From VMCP01 sp964408945 (GTDB lineage: Bacteria > Bacteroidota > Bacteroidia > NS11-12g > UBA955): DNA of 58,272 bases. The stretch's first letter is position 1; every line of letters starts with the position of its first letter. A model generated the notes under the pieces. It did no database searches, had not been told where the DNA came from, and saw only the letters and a program-made list of their open reading frames with translations. This document shows positions 1 through 8,525 of the stretch, piece by piece. The stretch spans positions 1 through 58,272 of the forward strand of contig CAYPBJ010000013.1 of the NCBI GenBank assembly GCA_964408945.1, in the 5' to 3' direction. A program made the position numbers and the translations under genes.

Positions 1-80
1 ACCCGCTACCCACTACCCACTACCCACTACCCACTACCCACTACCCACTACCCGCTACCCACTACCCACTACCCACTACT
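1..80. repeat. Tandem 7-bp repeat array (ACCC[A/G]CT), cut by window edge
   Basis: Eleven uninterrupted copies of a 7-bp unit fill 1-77, followed by a partial unit. Nine copies read ACCCACT and two (1-7 and 50-56) read ACCCGCT. The array starts at the first base, so its true length is unknown. On the minus strand every unit gives a GGG tract separated by exactly four bases, which fits the general G-quadruplex pattern. A related block lies at 11331-11457. There is no coding potential. The remaining bases to 170 hold the AT-rich leader of the next gene; a -7-like box TAGTTTCG sits at 145-152, but no partner -33 box is correctly spaced. Confidence 0.95.
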
Positions 81-170
81 AGGACCCAATGTTAACAAAA
101 TATTAAATTTGTGTTGCATGTAAAAAGCAGACTTGATTCTTGTTTAGTTTCGCATACAAATTAAATTGCT

Positions 171-818
171 ATGGCTTTAAACAATCTACTCAGTATTTTC
201 CTCCCAAAAGACAAGGTTTTTTATAATCTATTTGAGGAAACAGCGAAGAATATCTCAGAGATGGGAGTTAAATTTAAAGAGTTCGTTTATGAACCCGATG
301 AACAAAAAAGAACGGCAATTAATAAGCAAATTGAAGATCTAGAACATAAAAACGATGAAATTACGCATCAAATTTTCCAAGAATTAGGTAAGAATTTCAT
401 CACCCCATTTGACAGAGAAGATATTCATTATCTAGCTACTGCAATGGATGATGTGGCTGATTACATTTATGCTTCTAGTAAAAAAATGCAATTTCACGGG
501 GTTAATCCAAACGATACAGGAATTCAAAACCTAGCTGAATTGATTTGTCAAGGTGCTCACGAAGTATCTAAGGTTATTATGCAATTGCGCGAGCTAAAAC
601 GTCCCGAGAAAATCATGGAGTCTATTGTGAAAATCAATAGTTTAGAAAATCACGCAGATAATGTATTTGATTTGAGTATTCGCGAATTGTTTGAGAAAGA
701 AGATGATTTCAAACGACTAATCAAGCGTCGTGAAGTTTATACGGTTATGGAAGTTGCTACTGACAAGTTTGAAGATGTAGCCAATGTAATCGAAACAATC
801 ATCGTTAAATACGCTTAA
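171..818 (+). CDS. DUF47 family (PhoU-like) protein, phosphate transporter accessory
   Basis: A 215-residue, mostly helical, soluble protein of the DUF47/PhoU-related family, recognised from the N-terminus with its LPKDKVFYNLFEE stretch and the family's usual length. Members are nearly always encoded next to Pit-type phosphate permeases and are thought to regulate or assist them in the cytoplasm. Here the Pit gene starts 10 bp downstream on the same strand, so co-transcription and a role in phosphate import are likely. The ATG at 171 is preceded by an AT-rich leader without a clear Shine-Dalgarno sequence, as is usual in Bacteroidota. The biochemical role is inferred from family and context only. 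Confidence 0.9.
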   Translation: MALNNLLSIFLPKDKVFYNLFEETAKNISEMGVKFKEFVYEPDEQKRTAINKQIEDLEHKNDEITHQIFQELGKNFITPFDREDIHYLATAMDDVADYIYASSKKMQFHGVNPNDTGIQNLAELICQGAHEVSKVIMQLRELKRPEKIMESIVKINSLENHADNVFDLSIRELFEKEDDFKRLIKRREVYTVMEVATDKFEDVANVIETIIVKYA

Positions 819-828
819 TAAAGTTGCC

Positions 829-2484
829 ATGACTTCAATGGTAATTTTAATTATCGTGCTGGCATTGGTGTTTGATTACATCAACGGTTTTCACGATGCG
901 GCTAACTCCATAGCTACAATTGTTAGTACAAAAGTTTTAACTCCATTCCAAGCGGTTCTTTGGGCTGCTATGTTCAATTTCGCTGCGTTCTTTATTTTTA
1001 AAGATCATGCAGTTGCCAATACCATTTCTAAGACGGTTGCAGAAAATTACATTACTCTAGATGTAATTTTGGCGGGTCTTTTAGCCGCTATTTTCTGGAA
1101 TTTATTGACCTGGTGGTATGGTATACCTTCTTCTTCTTCGCATACTTTGATTGGTGGATTTGCCGGTGCAGCCGTAATGCACGCTTTTATGGAAAAGGGA
1201 ATGATGCCTATCGGCCAGATTGTAGAATCTGATAGCATAATGAAAACCATTTATTTCATCTTTTTAGCACCAATCATTGGTATGCTGTTATCTGCCTACA
1301 TAACACTGGTTACTATTTCTCGTAAAATGTGGTTGAAACTCAGTTTCATTGCTGTTTCTTCAGCGGCATTATTCCTGATTTTCGATTACTACATGGGCGT
1401 TAAATTGGAAGAGAACTTGTCGAAGTTTTATAGAGTAGATAAGTACAAAAAAGAATGGAAAAAACACCCAGAGGACTTAAAGGTAAAGGCCAATTATGAT
1501 TTAGCTGTTTTGCATTTTGAACAATCAAAACCTTATCTAGCTGACTATAAAACCAAAGGATCAGATTTTGTGGTAAAAAATATAGTTTCGCATGTGGATG
1601 TATCTGATATTCAAATCAACAAGCAACGCGAAGTTGTTGAAAAAATACTTCGATTTGGTGCTTTGAAAAAAGAAGCATTTTTTGACTCAACCAAAATTCC
1701 AGCTATGTTGGCCGCCAAAGAGAAAATCCACAGTTGTCAACCTGAATTTGAGATGCTTTCACAAAATGGCGACTCGGCCACAGCAACCGCTATCGCTGCC
1801 AAACTTGCGTTGGGCGATAAAGAAAGAATTAAGTTTATCGATGCCTATAAAATTGACGTATCAAAGTCCCTTAGAAAAGATCTTGAAAAGGCAGACAATA
1901 TAACTCTTTCTTATATTATGATGGCCATGTTCGCCTTAATTGCTATCATCTATGTGTATGTCGAAAAGATAAAAGTCCCTACAGCAGCCAAAATGAACAA
2001 TATGTTCAAAAAACTTCAATTACTGTCTTCGGCGGCCTTTTCACTTGGTCACGGGGGTAGTGATGCCCAAAAAGTTATGGGTATAATTGGTGCTGCCATG
2101 ATTGCAAGCGGACAGATCATTGATTTTAAAGAAATTCCAAACTGGGTTCCTTTGGCTTGCTATACAGCCATTGCACTAGGTACGCTAAGTGGTGGTTGGA
2201 AAATTGTAAAAACTATGGGTACCAAAATCACCAAGGTTACACCATTGGAAGGAGTAGGGGCTGAAACTGCAGGTGCAATTACTCTGTTTGTAACCGCTCA
2301 AATGGGAATACCCGTGAGTACAACACATACAATTACAGGTTCAATTATAGGTGTAGGTGCAACGAAACGTTTAAGCGCCGTTAGATGGGGTGTAACACGA
2401 AATCTTTTATTCGCTTGGATCATCACCATTCCAATTAGCGCCTTAGTTGCAGGAATTTGTTATTATTTCTTGAGTATCCTGTAA
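829..2484 (+). CDS. Inorganic phosphate transporter, PiT family
   Basis: A 551-residue inner-membrane phosphate:cation symporter. The two inverted halves typical of PiT proteins are visible: an N-terminal half with the GFHDAANSIAT motif (about residues 20-30) and PSSSSHTLIGG (about 100-110), and a C-terminal half with GHGGSDAQKVMG (about 407) and GIPVSTTHTITGS (about 494). Between them lies an unusually long hydrophilic region, about residues 185-356, rich in Lys and Glu and flanked by membrane segments. The gene follows the DUF47 gene by 10 bp, ends at a strong terminator and precedes a phosphate-type porin gene, so the three probably form an import route. The substrate is assigned from family motifs; other anions are unlikely but not excluded. 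Confidence 0.93.
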   Translation: MTSMVILIIVLALVFDYINGFHDAANSIATIVSTKVLTPFQAVLWAAMFNFAAFFIFKDHAVANTISKTVAENYITLDVILAGLLAAIFWNLLTWWYGIPSSSSHTLIGGFAGAAVMHAFMEKGMMPIGQIVESDSIMKTIYFIFLAPIIGMLLSAYITLVTISRKMWLKLSFIAVSSAALFLIFDYYMGVKLEENLSKFYRVDKYKKEWKKHPEDLKVKANYDLAVLHFEQSKPYLADYKTKGSDFVVKNIVSHVDVSDIQINKQREVVEKILRFGALKKEAFFDSTKIPAMLAAKEKIHSCQPEFEMLSQNGDSATATAIAAKLALGDKERIKFIDAYKIDVSKSLRKDLEKADNITLSYIMMAMFALIAIIYVYVEKIKVPTAAKMNNMFKKLQLLSSAAFSLGHGGSDAQKVMGIIGAAMIASGQIIDFKEIPNWVPLACYTAIALGTLSGGWKIVKTMGTKITKVTPLEGVGAETAGAITLFVTAQMGIPVSTTHTITGSIIGVGATKRLSAVRWGVTRNLLFAWIITIPISALVAGICYYFLSIL

Positions 2485-2509
2485 TCTAGTTTAAACAAGA
2501 ATTTTACGA

Positions 2510-2534
2510 CCGGCCCAATTGGGCCGGTTTTTTT
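2510..2534 (+). terminator. Rho-independent terminator after the Pit gene
   Basis: A perfect 18-bp palindrome (2510-2527, core GGCCCAATTGGGCC) is followed by seven T residues. It lies 25 bp after the Pit stop codon and separates the DUF47-Pit unit from the porin gene. Confidence 0.9.
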
Positions 2535-2633
2535 ATGATTATTTTCCAATTCTGTTAACATTAACATAACACAAAGAAAATAATTAGGTAAATATTAAAT
2601 CAATGTTAAGCAATTGTTTTGTAGCATAATACT

Positions 2634-3941
2634 ATGTTTACAATTAATAAACTTAAATTCAATCATTTGTTAATTATCGCAGTGTCTTTAATTGCTCAAA
2701 ACACTCTGGCTAACGGTGATTCTAAGCTATTTACAGATTCAATTTATTCGCAAGTACAGATAATCCCAAATCTGCCAGAATTCAAAGAACCAATCAATAC
2801 TCCAACATCGCCTGCAAAACAATGGTTTGAAAAAATATCATTGGGCGGATATGTCCAGTTTAGATACAATCGACTTTTTGAAACCAATCCAAACATGAAA
2901 TGCGAACAATGTGATCGTTCCATTGGAGAAAACGGTGGATTTTTTATTCGTCGTAACCGATTAAGAGTTGCCGGACAAATTCATCCTCGTTTGTATATGT
3001 ACATTCAGTATGATTTTGCGAGCGCCCCTTCTGCTACTGCTCAGCATTATGGACAAATTAGAGACGCATACTTTGATCTTGGTTTAGATGATGACAATGA
3101 ATTTCGTCTGAGATTTGGACAAAGTAAGACCCCTTATGGCTTCATTAATATGCAAAGTTCACAGAATCGTTTGAATCTTGACCGTGATGATGCCTTAAAC
3201 AGCGGTAATTCTAACGAGCGTGAAATCGGGGTTTTCGCCTATTGGGCACCCAAAAAGAAGCGTGAATTGCTGGAATCTTTGGTTAAAGATGGCCTTAAAG
3301 GATCAGGAGATTACGGATGCTTCGCCTACGGAATATACAACGGACAAAACGCTAATAGACTAGATGAAAATGACAATCTTCACCAAGTAACTCGTTTTAC
3401 ATGGCCTTTTCAATATAAAAATCAAATTTTCGAACCCGGTATTCAAGCATACACGGGTCAGTATACAGTTACTAGCTTAACCAAGGGTGTTAAATTCAAT
3501 AAGTCAGATATCTATCCAGCAGCTACATATCTTGATCAAAGGGTTGCGGGAACCATGGTTATATATCCAAAGCCATTTGGATTACAGGCTGAATACAATG
3601 TTGGGCGAGGACCTGAGTTCAATAAATTCACTGACTCAATTGAAGTGAAAGATTTAAAAGGCGGTTATGTATTGGTTAATTACATGATAAAAACCCCAAA
3701 CAAACAAATCATTCACCCCTTTGCTAGATACACCTATTATAAAGGCGGCAAGAAACACGAATTAGATGCACGTTCCTATGAAGTTAAAGAACTGGAATTC
3801 GGAATTGAATGGATTCCATTTAAGAACTTTGAGTTGGTTTGTGCTTACAACATTGCCGAACGCCGGTATGAAGACTTTGTGAAACAAGATAATCTTCAAA
3901 CCGGACGTTTCTTGCGACTTCAGGCTCAGTTGAATTTTTAA
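2634..3941 (+). CDS. Outer-membrane porin, phosphate-selective porin O/P family
   Basis: A 435-residue predicted beta-barrel. It has a signal peptide (about residues 1-26, ending near TLANG), then alternating hydrophobic/polar strands typical of the porin O/P family, for example GGYVQFRYNR and FFIRRNRLRVAGQIHPRLYMY, and it ends in a terminal phenylalanine as expected for BamA-recognised barrels. The family's founding members (OprP/OprO) take up phosphate and polyphosphate, and placement directly after a Pit permease supports the same substrate here. An independent promoter is expected because a terminator precedes it, but I could not define one with confidence. The stop codon overlaps the tail of the convergent clpB gene by 4 bp. 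Confidence 0.88.
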   Translation: MFTINKLKFNHLLIIAVSLIAQNTLANGDSKLFTDSIYSQVQIIPNLPEFKEPINTPTSPAKQWFEKISLGGYVQFRYNRLFETNPNMKCEQCDRSIGENGGFFIRRNRLRVAGQIHPRLYMYIQYDFASAPSATAQHYGQIRDAYFDLGLDDDNEFRLRFGQSKTPYGFINMQSSQNRLNLDRDDALNSGNSNEREIGVFAYWAPKKKRELLESLVKDGLKGSGDYGCFAYGIYNGQNANRLDENDNLHQVTRFTWPFQYKNQIFEPGIQAYTGQYTVTSLTKGVKFNKSDIYPAATYLDQRVAGTMVIYPKPFGLQAEYNVGRGPEFNKFTDSIEVKDLKGGYVLVNYMIKTPNKQIIHPFARYTYYKGGKKHELDARSYEVKELEFGIEWIPFKNFELVCAYNIAERRYEDFVKQDNLQTGRFLRLQAQLNF

Positions 3942-6532
3942 TTCTGCGAAAATTCCAATTCCGTTCCAGCCAAATCTACTTTGATGGGTTTGGCTGGATC
4001 TACTGATCCCGATAAAATAAATTTACTCAGTTCGTCCATCACCTTTTTCTGAATGACACGCTTCAATGGACGAGCACCAAATTGCGGGTCAAATCCCAAT
4101 TGCGCCAACCAATCAAGTGCATCCTCTGTGATATCCAATTGATATCCTGCTTCGTTCAATCGCTGATACAATAAATCAAATTGAATTTGTGCAATGGCTC
4201 TGATATTTTCCCTATTCAAAGGCTCAAACATCACAATTTCATCAATTCTGTTCAAAAACTCAGGTCTTATGCTTCGCTTCAAAATATCAAACACTTGAAT
4301 TTTGGTTTTTGCTTGAACTTCTTCTGTGTTGGTGATAGTCAGTTGTTCGTAGTTTTCCCTAATCACATCCGCACCAATGTTAGATGTCATGATGATGATG
4401 GTGTTCCGGAAATTTGCGGTCCTGCCTTTGTTGTCAGTGAGTCGCCCATCGTCCAATACCTGAAGAAGAATATTGAAAACATCGGGGTGAGCCTTTTCAA
4501 TTTCATCCAATAAAATTACGCTGTAAGGTTTGCGTCTAATGGCCTCTGTCAATTGTCCGCCCTCATCGTATCCCACATATCCCGGAGGCGCTCCAATCAG
4601 TCGACTAACAGTATGTTTTTCTTGATATTCCGACATGTCTATACGAACCATGGCTTGGTCACTGTTGAACATATAGTCTGCCAAAGCTTTTGCGAGCTCT
4701 GTTTTACCAACACCAGTTGTTCCTAAGAAAATGAATGACCCTATGGGTTTCTTCGGATCTTGAAGTCCGGCTCTGCTTCTACGAATAGCGTTAGAAAGCG
4801 CCGAAATGGCTTCTTCTTGTCCAACGACCCTTTTGTGCAGCTCGTCTTCGAGTTTCAACAACTTCTCACGTTCACTTTGAAGCATTTTACTCACCGGAAT
4901 ACCGGTCCATCTGCTTACTACTTCGGCAATATCATCAGAATCGACTTCCTGCTTCACCATCGATGCCTTTCCGGTTTTATTTTCCCGCATTTTCATGGTT
5001 AATGCATACAATTCTTCTTCGTTGTTCTTGATCAATCCATATCGAATTTCAGCCACTCTACCATAATTGCCTTCGCGTTCAGCCTGCTCCGCTTCCAATT
5101 TTAAACTTTCGATGTTTGTTTTTTTCTGTTGGATTTGTGTGAGGACATTTTTTTCGTTTTCCCATTGCGCTTTAAGTTCGTTTTGTCTCACACTCAAATT
5201 GGCAATTTCTTCGTTTAGCTTGCCCAGTTTTGCTTCGTCATTTTCACGTTTAATGGCCTCTCGTTCAATTTCCAATTGCATGATTCTTCGATTTAGTTCA
5301 TCCAATTCTTCTGGAACAGAGTCCATCTCTAACCTCAATTTACTGGCTGCCTCATCCAACAAATCAATGGCTTTATCTGGGAGAAATCGGTCACTGATAT
5401 ACCGTTGACTCATTTCTACAGCAGAAATGATGGCCTCATCTTTAATTCTAACCTTATGGTGCACTTCATATCGCTCTTTAAGTCCCCGTAAAATAGAAAC
5501 AGCTTCCTGAGTATCTGGTTCTTCAACCATAACCTTTTGGAAACGACGTTCCAAAGCCTTATCGGTTTCAATGTATTTTTGGAATTCGGCTAGGGTAGTG
5601 GCACCTATGGCGCGCAATTCACCTCTTGCCAAAGCGGGTTTCAAGATATTTGCAGCATCCATGGCACCCTCACTTCTTCCAGCACCCACCAACGTGTGAA
5701 TCTCATCAATAAACAACACAATTTCGCCGCTGCTCTGAGTCACTTCTTTCACCACGGTTTTCAGACGCTCTTCAAACTCTCCTTTATATTTGGCACCAGC
5801 AACCAAAGCTCCCATGTCGAGGCTATAGATTTGCTTGGATTTCAAGTTCTCGGGTACATCGCCTCTGATAATTCTGTGTGCCAATCCTTCGGCAATGGCT
5901 GTTTTACCCACACCGGGCTCACCAATCAAAACGGGATTATTCTTGGTTCTCCTGCTTAGAATTTGAAGTACACGTCTTATTTCATCGTCTCTTCCAATAA
6001 CGGGATCTAATTTCCCTTCACGCGCCAGTTGATTCAGATTCAATGCGTATTTTTTGAGTGCATTGAATTGATTTTCTGAGGTTTGACTATCTACTTTATG
6101 GCCACCACGAAGCTCTTTAACGGCTTTTTTTAAATCATTCAATTTAAATCCAGCATCCTTTAAAATTCTTGAAGTTTCATCGTTGCTTTCCAGAGCCGAC
6201 ATTAATACATGTTCATTGGTAATATATTCATCACCAAACTCTTTCATGAATTTTTCTGCAACCGCAAGAACCCTACTGAGTTCCTGAGATGCATATATTT
6301 GTCCACCTGCAACTTTTGGATACTTTTTAATTTGAATTTCTAATACCTTTTCAAGGTTACTGATATTGGCCCCAGTTTTACCTGAGACAAACTTCATCAT
6401 TTCCTCGTCTTCTCTGAGAATAGCGAGCACTAAATGTGCTAATTCTATGCTCTGCTGACCTTCAGCCAGAACCAAATTCTGAGCTTTGTTCAAGGTCTCT
6501 TGAGTCTTGATGGTGAATTGTTGTGTGTTCAT
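3938..6532 (-). CDS. clpB: ATP-dependent disaggregase ClpB (Hsp100)
   Basis: An 864-residue protein with the full ClpB architecture. It has a Clp N-domain (about 1-145), a first AAA+ module with Walker A GEPGVGKT (204-211), a coiled-coil middle domain (about 410-525) and a second AAA+ module with Walker A GTTGVGKT (604-611), then the C-terminal D2 small domain. The middle domain marks it as ClpB rather than ClpA or ClpC, and length is normal. It rescues aggregated proteins with DnaK in the cytoplasm. The ATG at 6532 gives the usual N-terminus. A possible promoter lies just upstream (6546-6577). It is transcribed away from the GT51 gene's 3' end, with a 49-bp gap. Confidence 0.98.
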   Translation of the reverse strand: MNTQQFTIKTQETLNKAQNLVLAEGQQSIELAHLVLAILREDEEMMKFVSGKTGANISNLEKVLEIQIKKYPKVAGGQIYASQELSRVLAVAEKFMKEFGDEYITNEHVLMSALESNDETSRILKDAGFKLNDLKKAVKELRGGHKVDSQTSENQFNALKKYALNLNQLAREGKLDPVIGRDDEIRRVLQILSRRTKNNPVLIGEPGVGKTAIAEGLAHRIIRGDVPENLKSKQIYSLDMGALVAGAKYKGEFEERLKTVVKEVTQSSGEIVLFIDEIHTLVGAGRSEGAMDAANILKPALARGELRAIGATTLAEFQKYIETDKALERRFQKVMVEEPDTQEAVSILRGLKERYEVHHKVRIKDEAIISAVEMSQRYISDRFLPDKAIDLLDEAASKLRLEMDSVPEELDELNRRIMQLEIEREAIKRENDEAKLGKLNEEIANLSVRQNELKAQWENEKNVLTQIQQKKTNIESLKLEAEQAEREGNYGRVAEIRYGLIKNNEEELYALTMKMRENKTGKASMVKQEVDSDDIAEVVSRWTGIPVSKMLQSEREKLLKLEDELHKRVVGQEEAISALSNAIRRSRAGLQDPKKPIGSFIFLGTTGVGKTELAKALADYMFNSDQAMVRIDMSEYQEKHTVSRLIGAPPGYVGYDEGGQLTEAIRRKPYSVILLDEIEKAHPDVFNILLQVLDDGRLTDNKGRTANFRNTIIIMTSNIGADVIRENYEQLTITNTEEVQAKTKIQVFDILKRSIRPEFLNRIDEIVMFEPLNRENIRAIAQIQFDLLYQRLNEAGYQLDITEDALDWLAQLGFDPQFGARPLKRVIQKKVMDELSKFILSGSVDPAKPIKVDLAGTELEFSQN

Positions 6533-6545
6533 GCTTCCGAACGCA

Positions 6546-6577
6546 CAAATCTCATTCCACCCTCAAAATAGCGTCAA
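6546..6577 (-). promoter_or_regulatory. Candidate Bacteroidetes promoter for clpB
   Basis: Read on the minus strand: TTG, a 21-nt spacer, then GAGATTTG, which differs from the TAnnTTTG -7 consensus only at its first base. It ends 13 nt before the clpB ATG. No heat-shock operator was recognised. Confidence 0.35.
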
Positions 6578-6581
6578 TTCG

Positions 6582-8525
6582 TCAGTTTGTTTCCTCGATT
6601 TCTTCAGGAATAACGTCAATTTGTCGTTTTTGTGGACCCCTGAGCCTCTCAACCGCCATTGGGTGGAGTTGAACTTTAAAGTCATCTCTATCAAACTCTA
6701 AACTATCTACCGCTAGAAAACGATTTCTTAATACAGTAAAACGGCTCCAACGTTCACTGGCAGCGCCTGATGAGTCAATGCTCCAGCGTGCTTTGCTAGG
6801 TGCAGGAATTAATGAAGCCAAATAAACGCTCTCCCCAATGCTCAGTTGCATAGGATATTTCTGGAAGTAAAACCAGCTTGCTTCTCCAATTCCAAATACA
6901 TTAGGTCCCCATTCAATCAAATTCAAGTAAACTTCCATCATACGATTTTTACTCACCGCTCTTTCTCGCTCAATGAGCCAAACCAGCATGATTTCTTCTA
7001 TTTTTCGAGCCAGTGTTTTGTGCTGTCTTAAATAAACATTCTTGATAAGTTGCATGCTTATGGTACTGCCTCCGCGTGCAAATCTCTTGGCTCTGTAATT
7101 ATGAATCAAGGCACCTCTAAATGCTTCCGTGTAAAATCCTTTATGATAGAAAAAAGAAGGGTCCTCCGATCTCAAAACACTTCTCACCACATACGGTGAA
7201 ATTTCATTAAAATTGGTAAAGTTTGGGTTACTGGGTCCAACCATGAAAGTCCGAATAGCATTGTCACCTCTAAAATATGTATGGCTGAAGGAGCCATTCA
7301 ATTTAGCCGGCTGTGCCAACCCCCATTGAATGACTTTAAAATCTTTATCACCGGTTAATTCGCTTTCAAAACGGGTCTTTTCCAATTTGTTCCCATCCAA
7401 GAAAACAAAAAAGCGATAACCAAAACTTCCTTTCGTTTTAATTCCAGAAGTATTTTGAAACAAACCGGCAGGCAGACTTGAAAATAAATTCTTCCCTTGG
7501 CTTGTGGGAATTTTAAAGTTGACCCAATAGGTTTTACCTTGATCCCATTCGTAATGTCCCCCAGCAGTGAAATTGAGTGCATTCAATTTAAAAGTACTGT
7601 TGCTGTCAAGTTCCAACAATCCTGAATTGTATTTCACTTTGACATTACCCGCAATTTTTCTCAATTGAACAGTTGTGTCAGAAATTCTTGGGTGAAGCAG
7701 TCTCAGATTCTCAACATTTCCATCAGCAACAATTTCAATTTCGTTGTTGCTACCTTCAATTAGATCTTGAATTTCAAATTTTGCTTTACCAAATCCAAAG
7801 TACCCACCAGGCAATTTAATTTTTCCCTGAGGATCTGTACAATTAAATTCAATATTTCCAGTGAGGTCAGTTCTATCTAATTCTCCAGTAATAATATAGG
7901 GTTCAATATTAGCTGTGAGATTTTCACCTTTAAAATTAATACTTTGAATGTCGGCTTTATAAATTTCAGCAGAATCTTGAACACGAATTTTGAAATTTCT
8001 GATCAGCAAATTTTTGGGTACCTGGGCCAATAATTTTCTAGCGGCTTTGATGATGTTTGTTTTCTCATTCGATTCTTTTACAACTTCTTCATCATCTTCA
8101 GACTTAAATTCAAAATTTTGAATACCAGCAGAGTCAAATAAATTCAATTCGCCTTGAGCTATTTTTAGATTTTGAATGCTCGGCCCATGCCATAAGGTGT
8201 TCCAAAAATCAACCGAAAAACCAAAAGTATCAGCCACAAACAAGGGTGGGAGGGTTCCATTATTGGAATTGGCACCCAAATAAACATGACCCAATCTAAT
8301 TCCAAAAATTCCATCAAAGGAAGTTTCCTTTATTTTAAATTCAATGCCTTTATTGGCTAATTTGGATTGAGCTTTTTTCAATCCCCAGTCAACAATAGCA
8401 TTTCTACCCAGCAACCAAACTACGGTAAATAGGGTGAAAAATCCAATAATTGAAAAGCCGAGTATTTTAACCCTTTTTGGGGTAAACACCTGTGTAATTT
8501 TTTGGAGAAATTCCCTTGAGTTCAT
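6582..8525 (-). CDS. Monofunctional peptidoglycan glycosyltransferase (GT51) with AsmA-like N-terminal region
   Basis: A 647-residue membrane protein. One transmembrane segment (about 20-44) is followed by roughly 380 residues of beta-rich sequence resembling AsmA-like domains, then a complete GT51 lipid II glycosyltransferase domain (about 440-600). GT51 motifs are RSEDPSFFYHKGF with catalytic Glu454, RGGSTISMQLIKN, and MEVYLNLIEWGPNVFG with the second Glu531. No transpeptidase domain follows, so it polymerises glycan strands only. The start is set at the ATG at 8525; an in-frame TTG at 8543 is possible but less likely. The 5' end overlaps purB by 59 bp on the same strand, implying coupled expression. 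The AsmA assignment is from general sequence character and is less certain than GT51. Confidence 0.88.
   Translation of the reverse strand: MNSREFLQKITQVFTPKRVKILGFSIIGFFTLFTVVWLLGRNAIVDWGLKKAQSKLANKGIEFKIKETSFDGIFGIRLGHVYLGANSNNGTLPPLFVADTFGFSVDFWNTLWHGPSIQNLKIAQGELNLFDSAGIQNFEFKSEDDEEVVKESNEKTNIIKAARKLLAQVPKNLLIRNFKIRVQDSAEIYKADIQSINFKGENLTANIEPYIITGELDRTDLTGNIEFNCTDPQGKIKLPGGYFGFGKAKFEIQDLIEGSNNEIEIVADGNVENLRLLHPRISDTTVQLRKIAGNVKVKYNSGLLELDSNSTFKLNALNFTAGGHYEWDQGKTYWVNFKIPTSQGKNLFSSLPAGLFQNTSGIKTKGSFGYRFFVFLDGNKLEKTRFESELTGDKDFKVIQWGLAQPAKLNGSFSHTYFRGDNAIRTFMVGPSNPNFTNFNEISPYVVRSVLRSEDPSFFYHKGFYTEAFRGALIHNYRAKRFARGGSTISMQLIKNVYLRQHKTLARKIEEIMLVWLIERERAVSKNRMMEVYLNLIEWGPNVFGIGEASWFYFQKYPMQLSIGESVYLASLIPAPSKARWSIDSSGAASERWSRFTVLRNRFLAVDSLEFDRDDFKVQLHPMAVERLRGPQKRQIDVIPEEIEETN

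Noticed and set aside
1..80. CRISPR-like or coding repeat at the window start
   Set aside because: Units are 7 bp and contiguous with no spacers; this is a simple tandem repeat without a reading frame of note.
145..152. TAGTTTCG as a promoter for the DUF47-Pit operon
   Set aside because: It is one mismatch from the -7 consensus, but the nearest TTG is 28 nt upstream, too far to be a -33 box.
5067..5408. Ser/Phe/Cys-rich reading frame opposite clpB
   Set aside because: It lies wholly inside the conserved clpB middle domain in antisense, and its composition is that expected of a reverse-strand shadow.
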